46,886 nt of DNA from Paludibacteraceae bacterium (lineage in GTDB: Bacteria; Bacteroidota; Bacteroidia; Bacteroidales; Paludibacteraceae). Under the pieces are notes generated by a model. It was not told where the DNA came from and made no database searches. It worked only from the letters and a program-made list of their open reading frames with translations. How positions within the stretch are numbered: the first letter of the stretch is position 1; the number at the start of each line of letters is the position of its first letter. The translations under genes were made by a program, and so were the position numbers. Of the stretch, positions 37,025-44,206 are shown one piece after another. The stretch is taken from the NCBI GenBank assembly GCA_024683975.1, contig JAIKXR010000072.1, positions 1-46,886 of the forward strand, written 5' to 3'.

Positions 37025-37061
37025 GAGTGTTAAGCGGCTGAAAAGACAGTACGAATTACGC

Positions 37062-38252
37062 TTATTCTTCTTCAATACAGTCAATATAATCTTTGAGTGT
37101 ATCAAATTGACTAAAACGATTTTTTGTTCCTTGTGGCACTATAATTTTTTTAAGATTGGAACAATATGAAAAAGCCTCCTTTCCAATGCTTGTTACACCA
37201 TTTGGAATAATGATTGATGTGAGATTTTTGCAACCTCTAAATGCATAATCACCAATGCCTGTTACGCTATCGGGGATAACCGTATTTTGACATCCTGCTA
37301 TAAGTGTGTTAGTTTTAGTTTCAATGATTGCATTACAGTTATCTCTTGAATCAAAATTTGTATTTTGACAATCAACAACTATTGATGTGAGATTGGGACA
37401 ATCTCTAAATGCACCCCATCCAATACTTGTTACGCTATTTGGAATAATGATTGATGTGAGATTATCACAATCTTCAAAAGCCAACCATCCGATGCTCGTC
37501 ACACTGTTAGGAATAGTGATTGAAGGGAGATTTCTACATCTACAAAATGCTGCATATCCAATGCTTGTAACGCTATTCGGAATAGTTACTGATTTCAGTT
37601 TTAAACAAGCATAAAATGCGTAGTCTCCGATGCTCGTCACACTATAGGGGATAGTGATTGATATAAGATTATTACAATCTTCAAATGCCCCATTTCCAAT
37701 GCTTGTAACGCTATTCGGAATAGTGATTGATGTAAGATCGAAACAACAATGAAATGCCCTTTCACCAATGCTTGTAACGCTATTCGGAATAATTGTCTTT
37801 TGACATCCAGTTATAATCGTATTGGTTCTTGTCTCTATTATAGCATTACATTTATTCCTTGAATCATAAATTTTATTCAGACTATCAACAACTATTGATG
37901 TGAGATTGAAACAACCATCAAATGCCTCCTTTCCAATACTTGTTACGCTATTTGGAATAGTGATTGATGTGAGATTTTTGCAATCTCTAAATGCCCCTTC
38001 CCCAATGCTCGTTACACCATTCAGGATAGTAATTGATCTTAAATTTGAGCATCGATAAAATGCATCAGGTCCAATGATTTTTACACTATTGGGGATAGTG
38101 ATTGATGTGAGATTGGAGCAACCCGCAAATGCTCTCCATGCAGTGCCTGTTACCCCATTAGGAATAACATATTCTCCCTGAAAAACCTGGGGAAATAGAG
38201 AAAGAGTTTTCATATCATCTGAAAACAAAACGCCAATTTCGTCTTTTGCCAT
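37062..38252 (-). CDS. LRR_5 (BspA-type) leucine-rich repeat protein, no signal peptide
   Basis: 396 residues. A short non-repeat head (IGVLFSDDMKTLSLF) is followed by about twelve 23-residue repeats of the type ITIPNSVTSIGxxAFxxCxNLTS, broken twice by a conserved insert (KIYDSRNKCNAIIET and FDSRDNCNAIIET). A tail with FSQFDTLKDYIDCIEEE closes it. There is no signal peptide or membrane segment, so it is predicted cytoplasmic, unlike the surface BspA adhesins. It has its own promoter and terminator inside the phage-like module and a longer relative at 44207-45739. AT-rich. Role unknown. Confidence 0.88.
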   Translation of the reverse strand: MAKDEIGVLFSDDMKTLSLFPQVFQGEYVIPNGVTGTAWRAFAGCSNLTSITIPNSVKIIGPDAFYRCSNLRSITILNGVTSIGEGAFRDCKNLTSITIPNSVTSIGKEAFDGCFNLTSIVVDSLNKIYDSRNKCNAIIETRTNTIITGCQKTIIPNSVTSIGERAFHCCFDLTSITIPNSVTSIGNGAFEDCNNLISITIPYSVTSIGDYAFYACLKLKSVTIPNSVTSIGYAAFCRCRNLPSITIPNSVTSIGWLAFEDCDNLTSIIIPNSVTSIGWGAFRDCPNLTSIVVDCQNTNFDSRDNCNAIIETKTNTLIAGCQNTVIPDSVTGIGDYAFRGCKNLTSIIIPNGVTSIGKEAFSYCSNLKKIIVPQGTKNRFSQFDTLKDYIDCIEEE

Positions 38253-38272
38253 AGCATTCCAATTTTTGCCCG

Positions 38273-38304
38273 CAAAATTATGGCTATCTTATCAAACCAC
38301 CAAA
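38273..38304 (-). promoter_or_regulatory. Promoter of the left LRR gene
   Basis: On the minus strand: TTTG (38301-38304), 20-bp spacer, TAATTTTG (38273-38280). The -33 box starts one base after the DUF6712 stop codon, so the cassette begins exactly at the end of the core gene. Confidence 0.78.
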
Positions 38305-38305
38305 T

Positions 38306-39094
38306 CTAAAACCAATATCCAGATGCCTCTTTCTTGTTCTCAAAGTAGTGGGACTTGTACAATTCCGCAGTCGTGGAGGTCTGCCATTCAGGTAACACCT
38401 CTTCGCGCTGCCGTATATGGTCAACGAGTGAAACAAGTTGCTTGTACGGCAACGGCTTGCCCTGCAGCAGGTCAAGTTCGATTGCCTGCAAGGACGAGAT
38501 GAGCAGCTGCTCATCGGCTGCCGGTGTTCCGGCAGCGGCGTTGCGCAGCCGTGCATACACCTCACACGAGATGTAATGCTCCGCCAACTGCTGCTCAATC
38601 AAGATAAGTTGAGGGTGCGTCTGCTCGAAGTACTGCCAGGCTTTGCCCTTGTGCAAAGCGGAAGGGAAAGCCTGCGGCGTTTGCAGAAGCGTGGCAAGGA
38701 AAAACCTCCCTTGTGCGGTAACTCGCCAGTCATTATCAAGCAGCAGCGTGTGCAGCAGTTGGTCAATGGCGAAGTCTCTGTTCTGCTCCAATGAGGAAAG
38801 AAGGCGGTCAACCCTGTCACGCGATGCCGGGGCGATGGTGTTGTTGCTGACAATACCGAAGCCGTTGGGAGTCAGCACCAGATCCAACGAAGGCACGGCA
38901 CGGATAAAAGCGTCCGTGGCGACAACCTTCTTGGCGGCATCCGAAATGTCGGTGTCGCTGAAGGTGCGCACGAACCAACTTTCCGACAGTTGCAGTTCTA
39001 CCTGCATCTTGTCAAACAAGGACTGCTCGCCCTGCACCGTCACAAGGGCATTGGGTATGTACCTCCGCAGTGCGGCATCATTCTCTATCATCAT
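38306..39094 (-). CDS. Phage structural-module protein, DUF6712 type
   Basis: 262 residues. From the start (MIENDAALRRYIPNALVTV) to the end (EWQTSTTAELYKSHYFENKK plus EASGYWF) it resembles the DUF6712 proteins encoded just after portal genes in Bacteroidales phages; that family name is from memory. It overlaps the portal gene by 17 nt. A 27-codon fragment of its 3' end recurs inverted at 44049-44129. Confidence 0.7.
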   Translation of the reverse strand: MMIENDAALRRYIPNALVTVQGEQSLFDKMQVELQLSESWFVRTFSDTDISDAAKKVVATDAFIRAVPSLDLVLTPNGFGIVSNNTIAPASRDRVDRLLSSLEQNRDFAIDQLLHTLLLDNDWRVTAQGRFFLATLLQTPQAFPSALHKGKAWQYFEQTHPQLILIEQQLAEHYISCEVYARLRNAAAGTPAADEQLLISSLQAIELDLLQGKPLPYKQLVSLVDHIRQREEVLPEWQTSTTAELYKSHYFENKKEASGYWF

Positions 39095-40388
39095 GGCTTT
39101 CGGGATTTACCTGTTTCGCATCGGTGTGTTGGTCAAGGGTGGTCAGCATCACAAACGGACATTCGGGGTATGCGCCCTGCCAGCGGTTGTGGCGGATGAT
39201 GATCTGATGCGGACGGAACAGCATATCGTGATACGGCTTCTGTAGGGCTTGCGCAATGGTGTAGAGTTCGCGCTTGTCGCTTCCCGAATTGTTGCTCTGC
39301 GCCTTGCCCGGGACGCTCCCGACAAGGTTACTGTGCACCCGCATCGTGAAACACACCATATTGATGGCTTCCTGTATGTCCGTTTCCCAGTCGCCGCCCT
39401 CTTTGGAGTTATCCACTTTGTTGATGACCACATCGTGCTGCTCCTTGCCGTCCGGCGACACATAGAAAGTGGAGAACCACACCTTGCCGCTGTTCTCCGC
39501 ACCGGTCAGAAAGTCAATGATACGCTGCTTCTCCTGATTGGCGCGTTCCTGCATCTTCGTCTTGTCCGTGATGCCTTCGGCGCGGAAAATCGTTTCCCAG
39601 TACTTGGCGGCTACCTCGATATGGTACTTGATGGGCGCACTGTTCCGCAGTTTGGCTTCTTTGGCAACGGCAATCAGCCGTTTGATGTCGTACCATCTGC
39701 CTTTGAACAATGCCGCATAGTACGGTATGGGATAATAGCAGTAGTCGGGGGTCGGTACGCGCGTGAGGATGGCGAACTTGCGGTCTTTGGTATGCAGCTT
39801 CAGGCGGTCTTGCAGGTCAACCCACGGCGAGGACACATTGAGCAACGGAATACGCTCGACGGCTACAGGCAGCGATTGGTTGCGCCAGTCGGCGAAGAGT
39901 ACCGCAGGGACGGAGCCGCGCTTGTCGGCGGGCGCGAAACGACAGTTGCACGCCTCCTTGCGGACAAGGCGCACGACTTTCGATCCGTCCTTGTTGAAGA
40001 TGATGACCGTGACGGCAAAGGCGAAGTATTTGAGATCCTGACAGACACCGAGGAAATACGTGGCGAGGTCGTTGTTCATAACGAACCCGTCAATATCGGC
40101 TTTGACCTGCGGCGTGCATCGGTCGGTGTTGTATTGCAACCCGGCACCGTAGCATACTTCGGCATTGAACTGCTGGCAGGTGGCGAGCGTCTCGTCATCC
40201 TCAATCTTGCTGATGATGTTGTACGGCATCATATTGTCCGCTCCCCACGGTATGAACCGCATTCCGTTGGGGAGTGTGCGGACATCAAGACGCGAGTCCA
40301 CACGGAAGACGGTGCTGCTGTCCGGCACGAAAGCGACTGCCGCTTTGGCATTCGGCAGTTGTTCTATGGAGGAAAAAGAAAAATCCAT
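39078..40388 (-). CDS. Phage portal-like protein
   Basis: 436 residues from ATG 40388 (MDFSFSSIEQLPNAKAAVAF), chosen because a promoter lies 19 bp upstream and a duplicated copy of this start is at 42482. The order of segments (RFIPWGADNMMPYNII, YFAFAVTVIIFNKDGS, the KRELYTIAQALQKPYHDML block) is that of portal-like proteins annotated in Bacteroidales phages. The portal would be the DNA entry ring of a capsid. No capsid, terminase or integrase gene is in the window, so the module is incomplete here. Confidence 0.7.
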   Translation of the reverse strand: MDFSFSSIEQLPNAKAAVAFVPDSSTVFRVDSRLDVRTLPNGMRFIPWGADNMMPYNIISKIEDDETLATCQQFNAEVCYGAGLQYNTDRCTPQVKADIDGFVMNNDLATYFLGVCQDLKYFAFAVTVIIFNKDGSKVVRLVRKEACNCRFAPADKRGSVPAVLFADWRNQSLPVAVERIPLLNVSSPWVDLQDRLKLHTKDRKFAILTRVPTPDYCYYPIPYYAALFKGRWYDIKRLIAVAKEAKLRNSAPIKYHIEVAAKYWETIFRAEGITDKTKMQERANQEKQRIIDFLTGAENSGKVWFSTFYVSPDGKEQHDVVINKVDNSKEGGDWETDIQEAINMVCFTMRVHSNLVGSVPGKAQSNNSGSDKRELYTIAQALQKPYHDMLFRPHQIIIRHNRWQGAYPECPFVMLTTLDQHTDAKQVNPESHDDRE

Positions 40389-40406
40389 CGTTTTTGTAAT
40401 TTTCCG

Positions 40407-40438
40407 CAAAGGTACTACGCATAATAGAGCATAGAAAA
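40407..40438 (-). promoter_or_regulatory. Promoter of the portal-like gene
   Basis: Minus-strand TTTT (40435-40438), 20-bp spacer, TACCTTTG (40407-40414), then 18 bp to ATG 40388. The same arrangement is found upstream of the duplicated start at 42482. Confidence 0.65.
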
Positions 40439-40510
40439 GACAGGAAAAATGCACTCAACAAGCCAAAATCCCGAAAAACGAACGATTTTTTGCATTTTTC
40501 TGCCCCAAAA

Positions 40511-40562
40511 TTTGCATATATCATGAAATATCCGTAATTTTGCAAAAATTTCGGATGTTTGG
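40511..40562 (+). promoter_or_regulatory. abiE promoter and left 37-bp inverted repeat
   Basis: TTTG (40511-40514), 20-bp spacer, TAATTTTG (40535-40542): a perfect consensus promoter. It overlaps a 37-bp element (40526-40562) that is itself palindromic (ATCCG ... TTTTGCAAAA ... CGGAT) and recurs inverted at 42232-42268 (34 of 37 matches). The element covers the -7 box, the expected transcript start and the abiEi start codon, as expected of an autoregulatory operator. Confidence 0.75.
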
Positions 40563-41164
40563 CGAACAATAAAGACATATCATCAACTATTAAGCGCACT
40601 ATCCAAGAGGCAGATGCGCCTGCTATATTCTTTATCTCTGACTTTGCGGAGTTTGGGTACGAATATGTGCGTAAAGTATTGTCAGCGTTAGTGTCGCAAG
40701 GCGAGCTAATGCGTTTGGCTAATGGAATATACATCAAGTCGAAGATGACAAAGTTTGGTCCGCTGCAGCCTTCCGCGTACCAGATTGTCAAAGCTATTGC
40801 CGCGCATGACTCTGCACATGTCCTTCCTACCGGTGCAGCGGCGGAAAACATGTTAGGTCTATCCGAGCAAGTTCCTATGAAGATGAACTATATTACCGAT
40901 GGCTCGGCACGTGTTCTTCATATCGGGAGCCAGACCATAACCCTAAGGCGGGTCTCACCGAAGATATTTTCTATAAATAATCAAACATTGGCTATCCTAT
41001 GTCTGGCGATGAAAAGCATAGGGGAGCAAAACCTGACAGATGAAGAACTGGGCAGAATATATGAAATCATTGCAAAGGAAAAGGATAAAGATGGTTTTAC
41101 CAAAGATGTGCAGCTAATGCCGTTATGGATTCAGAACATAATCAAACCAATGATAAGCAAATGA
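40559..41164 (+). CDS. abiEi: AbiEi-type antitoxin
   Basis: 201 residues. An N-terminal winged-helix segment (IKRTIQEADAPAIFFISDFAEFG, then YVRKVLSALVSQGELMRLANGIY) and a C-terminal domain match the DUF6088/AbiEi antitoxins of type IV abortive-infection systems. These bind their own promoter and counter the AbiEii nucleotidyltransferase. The only start fitting the family N-terminus is a TTG at 40559, since the frame is closed just upstream (TAA 40535). It runs opposite to the surrounding phage-like genes. Confidence 0.85.
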   Translation: MANNKDISSTIKRTIQEADAPAIFFISDFAEFGYEYVRKVLSALVSQGELMRLANGIYIKSKMTKFGPLQPSAYQIVKAIAAHDSAHVLPTGAAAENMLGLSEQVPMKMNYITDGSARVLHIGSQTITLRRVSPKIFSINNQTLAILCLAMKSIGEQNLTDEELGRIYEIIAKEKDKDGFTKDVQLMPLWIQNIIKPMISK

Positions 41165-42198
41165 AGTGGATTGACTATAGCATAGACGAGCGCAACTATA
41201 TGTTGCAGGAGATTGCTACTCAAAAGCAAATCAGTCTCAATGCGGTGGAAAAGGATTGGTGGGTAACAGCAGTACTGAAAGCACTATTTCAAACGCCGTT
41301 TGCCCCCTATCTCCTTTTCAAGGGTGGTACATCATTGAGCAAAGGTTGGCAAATAATCAACCGTTTCAGCGAAGACATTGACATTTCTTTCGGGAGAGAC
41401 TGGTTCTTAGAGAAAGGATTTTCCTTTGCTGCCTGCGAAAACAAATCCCAGCGTGAGAGACTGAGGAAGAAATCACGCGAGGTAGTCACTACTGAATTTG
41501 CAGAAGCTTTGGACACGCAACTAAAGGCACTCGGGATAAGCGGTTATTCCATCCAAGCCGTTACGGAACAGAAAACGCGTGAAGGAGTTGAACCTATCGA
41601 CAGCGATAAAGATCCTACCGTATTGCAAGTGTTTTACGAAAGCATTATTTCCCATGGAGAAGACTATGTAAAGCCAATGGTTAAGGTAGAAATTAGTTGC
41701 TTGAGTCTTTCCGAACCTTTTGCACCGCGTCCCATTAGTTCCATGATACACGAGCGTTTCCCTGAAGCTGATGAGGATTGCTTGTCCACCATCAACACCG
41801 TCTCGCCCGAGCGCACCTTCCTTGAAAAAGCGTTCCTGCTTAATGAGGAGTTTCAAAAGGCGAAACCGCGTACACGCCGCATGAGTCGTCACTACTACGA
41901 TTTGGAGAAACTGATGGACACCGAGTTTGGCAAGAAAGCATTGGCAGATTCAGTGTTATACAACCGCATCATTGACCATAGACGCAAATACAACACATTA
42001 CATTATGTGGACTACGAGCGTAACCGTTCGCAGAACATCGCATTCTATCCACCGACAGAACTGCTCCCTGCATTTGAGAAGGACTATGCAGAAATGAAAG
42101 ATAGCATGGTGTTCAAAGATGCACCTGCCTTTGACGACTTGATGAAACGCATAGCAGAACTGCAAGAGCGTTTCCATAATATGCAATATAATTCCTAA
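41161..42198 (+). CDS. abiEii: AbiEii/AbiGii-type toxin, nucleotidyltransferase
   Basis: 345 residues from ATG 41161, which overlaps the antitoxin stop (ATGA). This is preferred to an ATG 36 nt upstream because coupled start-stop overlaps are usual for this pair. The nucleotidyltransferase core is clear: LLFKGGTSLSKGW then RFSEDIDIS with the paired acidic residues, later the KVEISCLS strand and ERTFLEKAFLLNEE. Known relatives block growth, some by adding nucleotides to tRNA, which halts phage-infected cells. Confidence 0.9.
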   Translation: MKWIDYSIDERNYMLQEIATQKQISLNAVEKDWWVTAVLKALFQTPFAPYLLFKGGTSLSKGWQIINRFSEDIDISFGRDWFLEKGFSFAACENKSQRERLRKKSREVVTTEFAEALDTQLKALGISGYSIQAVTEQKTREGVEPIDSDKDPTVLQVFYESIISHGEDYVKPMVKVEISCLSLSEPFAPRPISSMIHERFPEADEDCLSTINTVSPERTFLEKAFLLNEEFQKAKPRTRRMSRHYYDLEKLMDTEFGKKALADSVLYNRIIDHRRKYNTLHYVDYERNRSQNIAFYPPTELLPAFEKDYAEMKDSMVFKDAPAFDDLMKRIAELQERFHNMQYNS

Positions 42199-42231
42199 AA
42201 CTTGGCTTATTATTTAGGAATTTCCATCTAT

Positions 42232-42268
42232 CCAAACATCCGTATTTTTTGCAAAATTTCGGATATTT
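42232..42268. repeat. Right 37-bp inverted repeat flanking abiE
   Basis: Reverse complement of 40526-40562 with three differences. In this copy the -7 box has decayed (AAATTTTG), so it is probably not an active promoter. Weak similarity continues about 15 bp outside each copy but not inside. Between the abiEii stop and this repeat only 33 bp remain. Confidence 0.85.
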
Positions 42269-42318
42269 GAATTATCAAAAATTTGGCAATAAATTCAATT
42301 ATTGCCATTTTTTTGTAT

Positions 42319-42482
42319 TCACAAAAACACCTCCATACCGTTGATTTGGAAGATGCAGACATCGCGCACTTGGCGGATTTGTCCGGAAGTAAGTAGTTTG
42401 ATCCGGCGTGTGCAGGCACGAAAACAGCAGCGGCTTTGGCATCAGGCAAAAGTTCTACTGACGGCTGAAAAAGAAAGTCCAT
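42319..42482 (-). pseudogene. Chimeric scar: start of a portal gene joined to the end of the 76-aa gene
   Basis: From ATG 42482 the frame reads MDFLFQPSVELLPDAKAAA and FVPA, a copy of the portal start at 40388. From about 42413 the DNA switches to a copy of the 3' end of the 76-aa gene (RRIKLLTSGQIRQVRDVC, ending NGMEVFL, stop 42319-42321), in another frame. No functional product is likely. It sits between two accessory units and indicates a recombination between copies of the module. Confidence 0.8.
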
Positions 42483-42510
42483 AACTTTGTTTTTGCGCAA
42501 AGTTATGGAC
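42477..42510. repeat. 13-bp perfect palindrome over promoter box and start codon
   Basis: GTCCATAACTTTG (42477-42489) and CAAAGTTATGGAC (42498-42510) with an 8-nt loop. On the minus strand one arm holds the -7 box TAACTTTG and the other holds the ATG at 42482. Confidence 0.75.
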
Positions 42511-42542
42511 TATAAGAATGAGAGGAAAAGACGATAATATTC

Positions 42543-42929
42543 CTATTTTTTAGGTGCATGTTCGGTAATACTATGTTTGCACTTACACATACTTGGATCA
42601 CCATCTTTAGGGTTAAAGTGTTCACATTTATAAGTTCCATAATGAGTTAAACCACATTCATAACAATGCCCTTTATTTCCTGCTCTAAAATCCACGTTAT
42701 AGCCATTACTATTGTTATCATCATTGTCATATCCACCACTATAATACGAATTTTTACGATTCTCATCAATATCAATAGCTGACCTGACACATATTCCTCC
42801 TAACACTAAAAAAACAAGTGCAAAGAGTAAATTCTTTCCTACACTATCGTTTTTTTTGATAAGTTTATAGAAAAAATAAAACGCTGCCCCCAAAAAGGCA
42901 AAACTCAAAATCAATAAAAAAGTTTCCAT
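42543..42929 (-). CDS. Small membrane protein with Cys/His-rich C-terminus (accessory cargo)
   Basis: 128 residues, not recognised. Two membrane spans (about 3-22 and 32-52), a polar Asn/Asp/Gly/Tyr-rich stretch, then a probable zinc-binding end: CYECGLTHYGTYKCEHF followed by CKCKHSITEH. It is AT-rich, unlike the phage-like genes around it, with its own promoter. It lies between the 76-aa gene and the chimeric scar, which marks it as inserted cargo. A role in defence or superinfection exclusion is conceivable but not shown. Confidence 0.7.
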   Translation of the reverse strand: METFLLILSFAFLGAAFYFFYKLIKKNDSVGKNLLFALVFLVLGGICVRSAIDIDENRKNSYYSGGYDNDDNNSNGYNVDFRAGNKGHCYECGLTHYGTYKCEHFNPKDGDPSMCKCKHSITEHAPKK

Positions 42930-42968
42930 AAAATTATAAATTTGATTTTACATACAGAATGTTCGCGG

Positions 42969-43000
42969 CAAAGGTATATAAATATTTGACATCTTCCAAA
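42969..43000 (-). promoter_or_regulatory. Promoter of the small membrane-protein gene
   Basis: Minus-strand TTTG (42997-43000), 20-bp spacer, TACCTTTG (42969-42976). It begins 13 bp after the stop codon of the 76-aa core gene. Confidence 0.78.
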
Positions 43001-43013
43001 TTTTGTTCATTTT

Positions 43014-43244
43014 TTACAAAAACACCTCCATCCCATTGATTTGCAGGATGCAGACATCACGCACTTGGCGGATCTGTCCCGATGCAAGCAGTTTGACTGT
43101 GCGTGTTCCGGCTCGGAAGTTATAGCGCAGGGAAATGCAGTTCTGATAGTGCTGCAGTTCACCTTTGGATGTCACGATAAGCAAGTCCACCGGTTCGGGG
43201 TGCTGCAACATCTCCCGCATGGTATTGATATGAATGCTTTGCAT
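43014..43244 (-). CDS. Small phage-module protein, unknown (76 aa)
   Basis: Starts MQSIHINTMREMLQHPEPVD and ends RDVCILQINGMEVFL. No known domain. It is 3 nt downstream of the PLD-like gene and therefore part of the same leftward unit. Its last third is duplicated in the scar at 42319-42413, which supports this reading frame. Confidence 0.65.
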   Translation of the reverse strand: MQSIHINTMREMLQHPEPVDLLIVTSKGELQHYQNCISLRYNFRAGTRTVKLLASGQIRQVRDVCILQINGMEVFL

Positions 43245-43247
43245 AGG

Positions 43248-43763
43248 CTACGACTGGATTTGTGCGTTGTACAACTCCGACAATGGAACGGACTTGTTTT
43301 TGATGAGGTCTGTGATTTCATCATAGAGCGTGGCATAAACTGCGGTGTCGGTGGTGACAATGGCGGACTCGTGGCGGTTGCCTCGAGTGAGGTTCTGCGA
43401 GGTTATTATTGCCACCGACATACTGTCAGAGCGTATAAGAATAACCTTGCTGTGGTTGTCGGCGAGGTAAGTGTGTTCGATGACCTGCGTGAGAAACGAC
43501 CACAGGCGGAGCGTCTTCTGCGTGGCTTTGAAGTCTAATAGCAGGTGGATTGTCTCCACATTGCCCGACTTGGATATGAAATAGAGCCTGCGCAGAAACT
43601 CCTCCGAGATGGAGAACGAGGTCTGCCATACCTCACTCTTCCCTATCTGCCCAAGCACCCATTCGATGATGTCAGCCACCTGCAGCGTGTTGGTCAGATA
43701 GCACTGCGTCTGATTCGGCTGCAAGGGCTGCAGATAATCGGATATTTGCGTGCCTCTTTTCAT
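43248..43763 (-). CDS. PLD-like protein of the phage-like module
   Basis: 171 residues from ATG 43763 (MKRGTQISDYLQPLQPNQTQ); an upstream in-frame ATG at 43811 is less likely. The pattern ADNHSKVILI, then VAIITSQNLTRGNRHESAIV resembles one HxK half-site of phospholipase-D-type nucleases, with the downstream Asn and Glu in the expected order. One half-site suggests action as a dimer. Assignment is moderate. Confidence 0.6.
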   Translation of the reverse strand: MKRGTQISDYLQPLQPNQTQCYLTNTLQVADIIEWVLGQIGKSEVWQTSFSISEEFLRRLYFISKSGNVETIHLLLDFKATQKTLRLWSFLTQVIEHTYLADNHSKVILIRSDSMSVAIITSQNLTRGNRHESAIVTTDTAVYATLYDEITDLIKNKSVPLSELYNAQIQS

Positions 43764-43832
43764 CGCTATCGCTCTGTAACTTTGGCTTCGGCGAGTTGCA
43801 AATGCAAGCATTCACTCGCCTTGCACAAACTT

Positions 43833-44051
43833 TCACTCTGCTTTCTCCTCACGCCCATACTTGTCGTACTGTTCCCAGTTGGCGTGGTATTTCTTATCCA
43901 GTTCAATCAGTTCCTTCACAAACGGATAGATGTCGCAGTCGGTGCAAGGTTTGTCAGCAAGAGCCATCTTGCGTGCCTGCAGGTGGCACTCGCGCATACG
44001 CCGCAGGATGGTCAGGTTCTCCGCATAGAGGGCTTGTATCTCCTCCGGCAC
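43833..44051 (-). CDS. Small phage-module protein, 5' end probably lost
   Basis: Readable from GTG 44051 (VPEEIQALYAENLTILRRMR) to KYGREEKAE. The frame continues upstream without a start (RKHIFA) into the junction with the inverted DUF6712 fragment at about 44050, then meets a stop. This suggests that the native start was cut off by the rearrangement. Contains CTDCDI near the middle. Function unknown. Confidence 0.5.
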   Translation of the reverse strand: MPEEIQALYAENLTILRRMRECHLQARKMALADKPCTDCDIYPFVKELIELDKKYHANWEQYDKYGREEKAE

Positions 44052-44129
44052 CGCGAAGATGTGTTTTCGGAATGGCAGACATCACAGACTGCGGAACTGT
44101 ATAAGTCCCACTACTTTGAGAACAAGAAA
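44049..44129 (+). pseudogene. 3' fragment of a second DUF6712-type gene
   Basis: Reads REDVFSEWQTSQTAELYKSH and YFENKK, 20 of about 25 residues as in the tail of the protein at 38306-39094. A one-base deletion then shifts the frame relative to the left copy. It lies inverted to the left copy and is followed, as on the left, by an LRR promoter and gene. Confidence 0.8.
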
Positions 44130-44154
44130 ATTCATCCGGATATTGGTGGTGGTA

Positions 44155-44185
44155 TTTGCAGTTTAGTGAAATCATCCTATTTTTG
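44155..44185 (+). promoter_or_regulatory. Promoter of the right LRR gene
   Basis: TTTG (44155-44158), 19-bp spacer, TATTTTTG (44178-44185), 21 bp before ATG 44207. Counterpart of the promoter at 38273-38304. Confidence 0.78.
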
Positions 44186-44206
44186 CAGGCAAAAATATGT
44201 AAAGTT

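Noticed and set aside
37062..38252. CRISPR-like regular DNA repeats
   Set aside because: The 69-bp period is the coding repeat of the 23-residue LRR units, in frame throughout.
39249..40424. 391-codon plus-strand ORF
   Set aside because: Antisense to the portal-like gene; the minus frame has promoter, start and a duplicated relative.
38306..44051. Complete inducible prophage
   Set aside because: No integrase, terminase, capsid, tail or lysis genes and no attachment sites were seen in the window; only part of a structural module is present.
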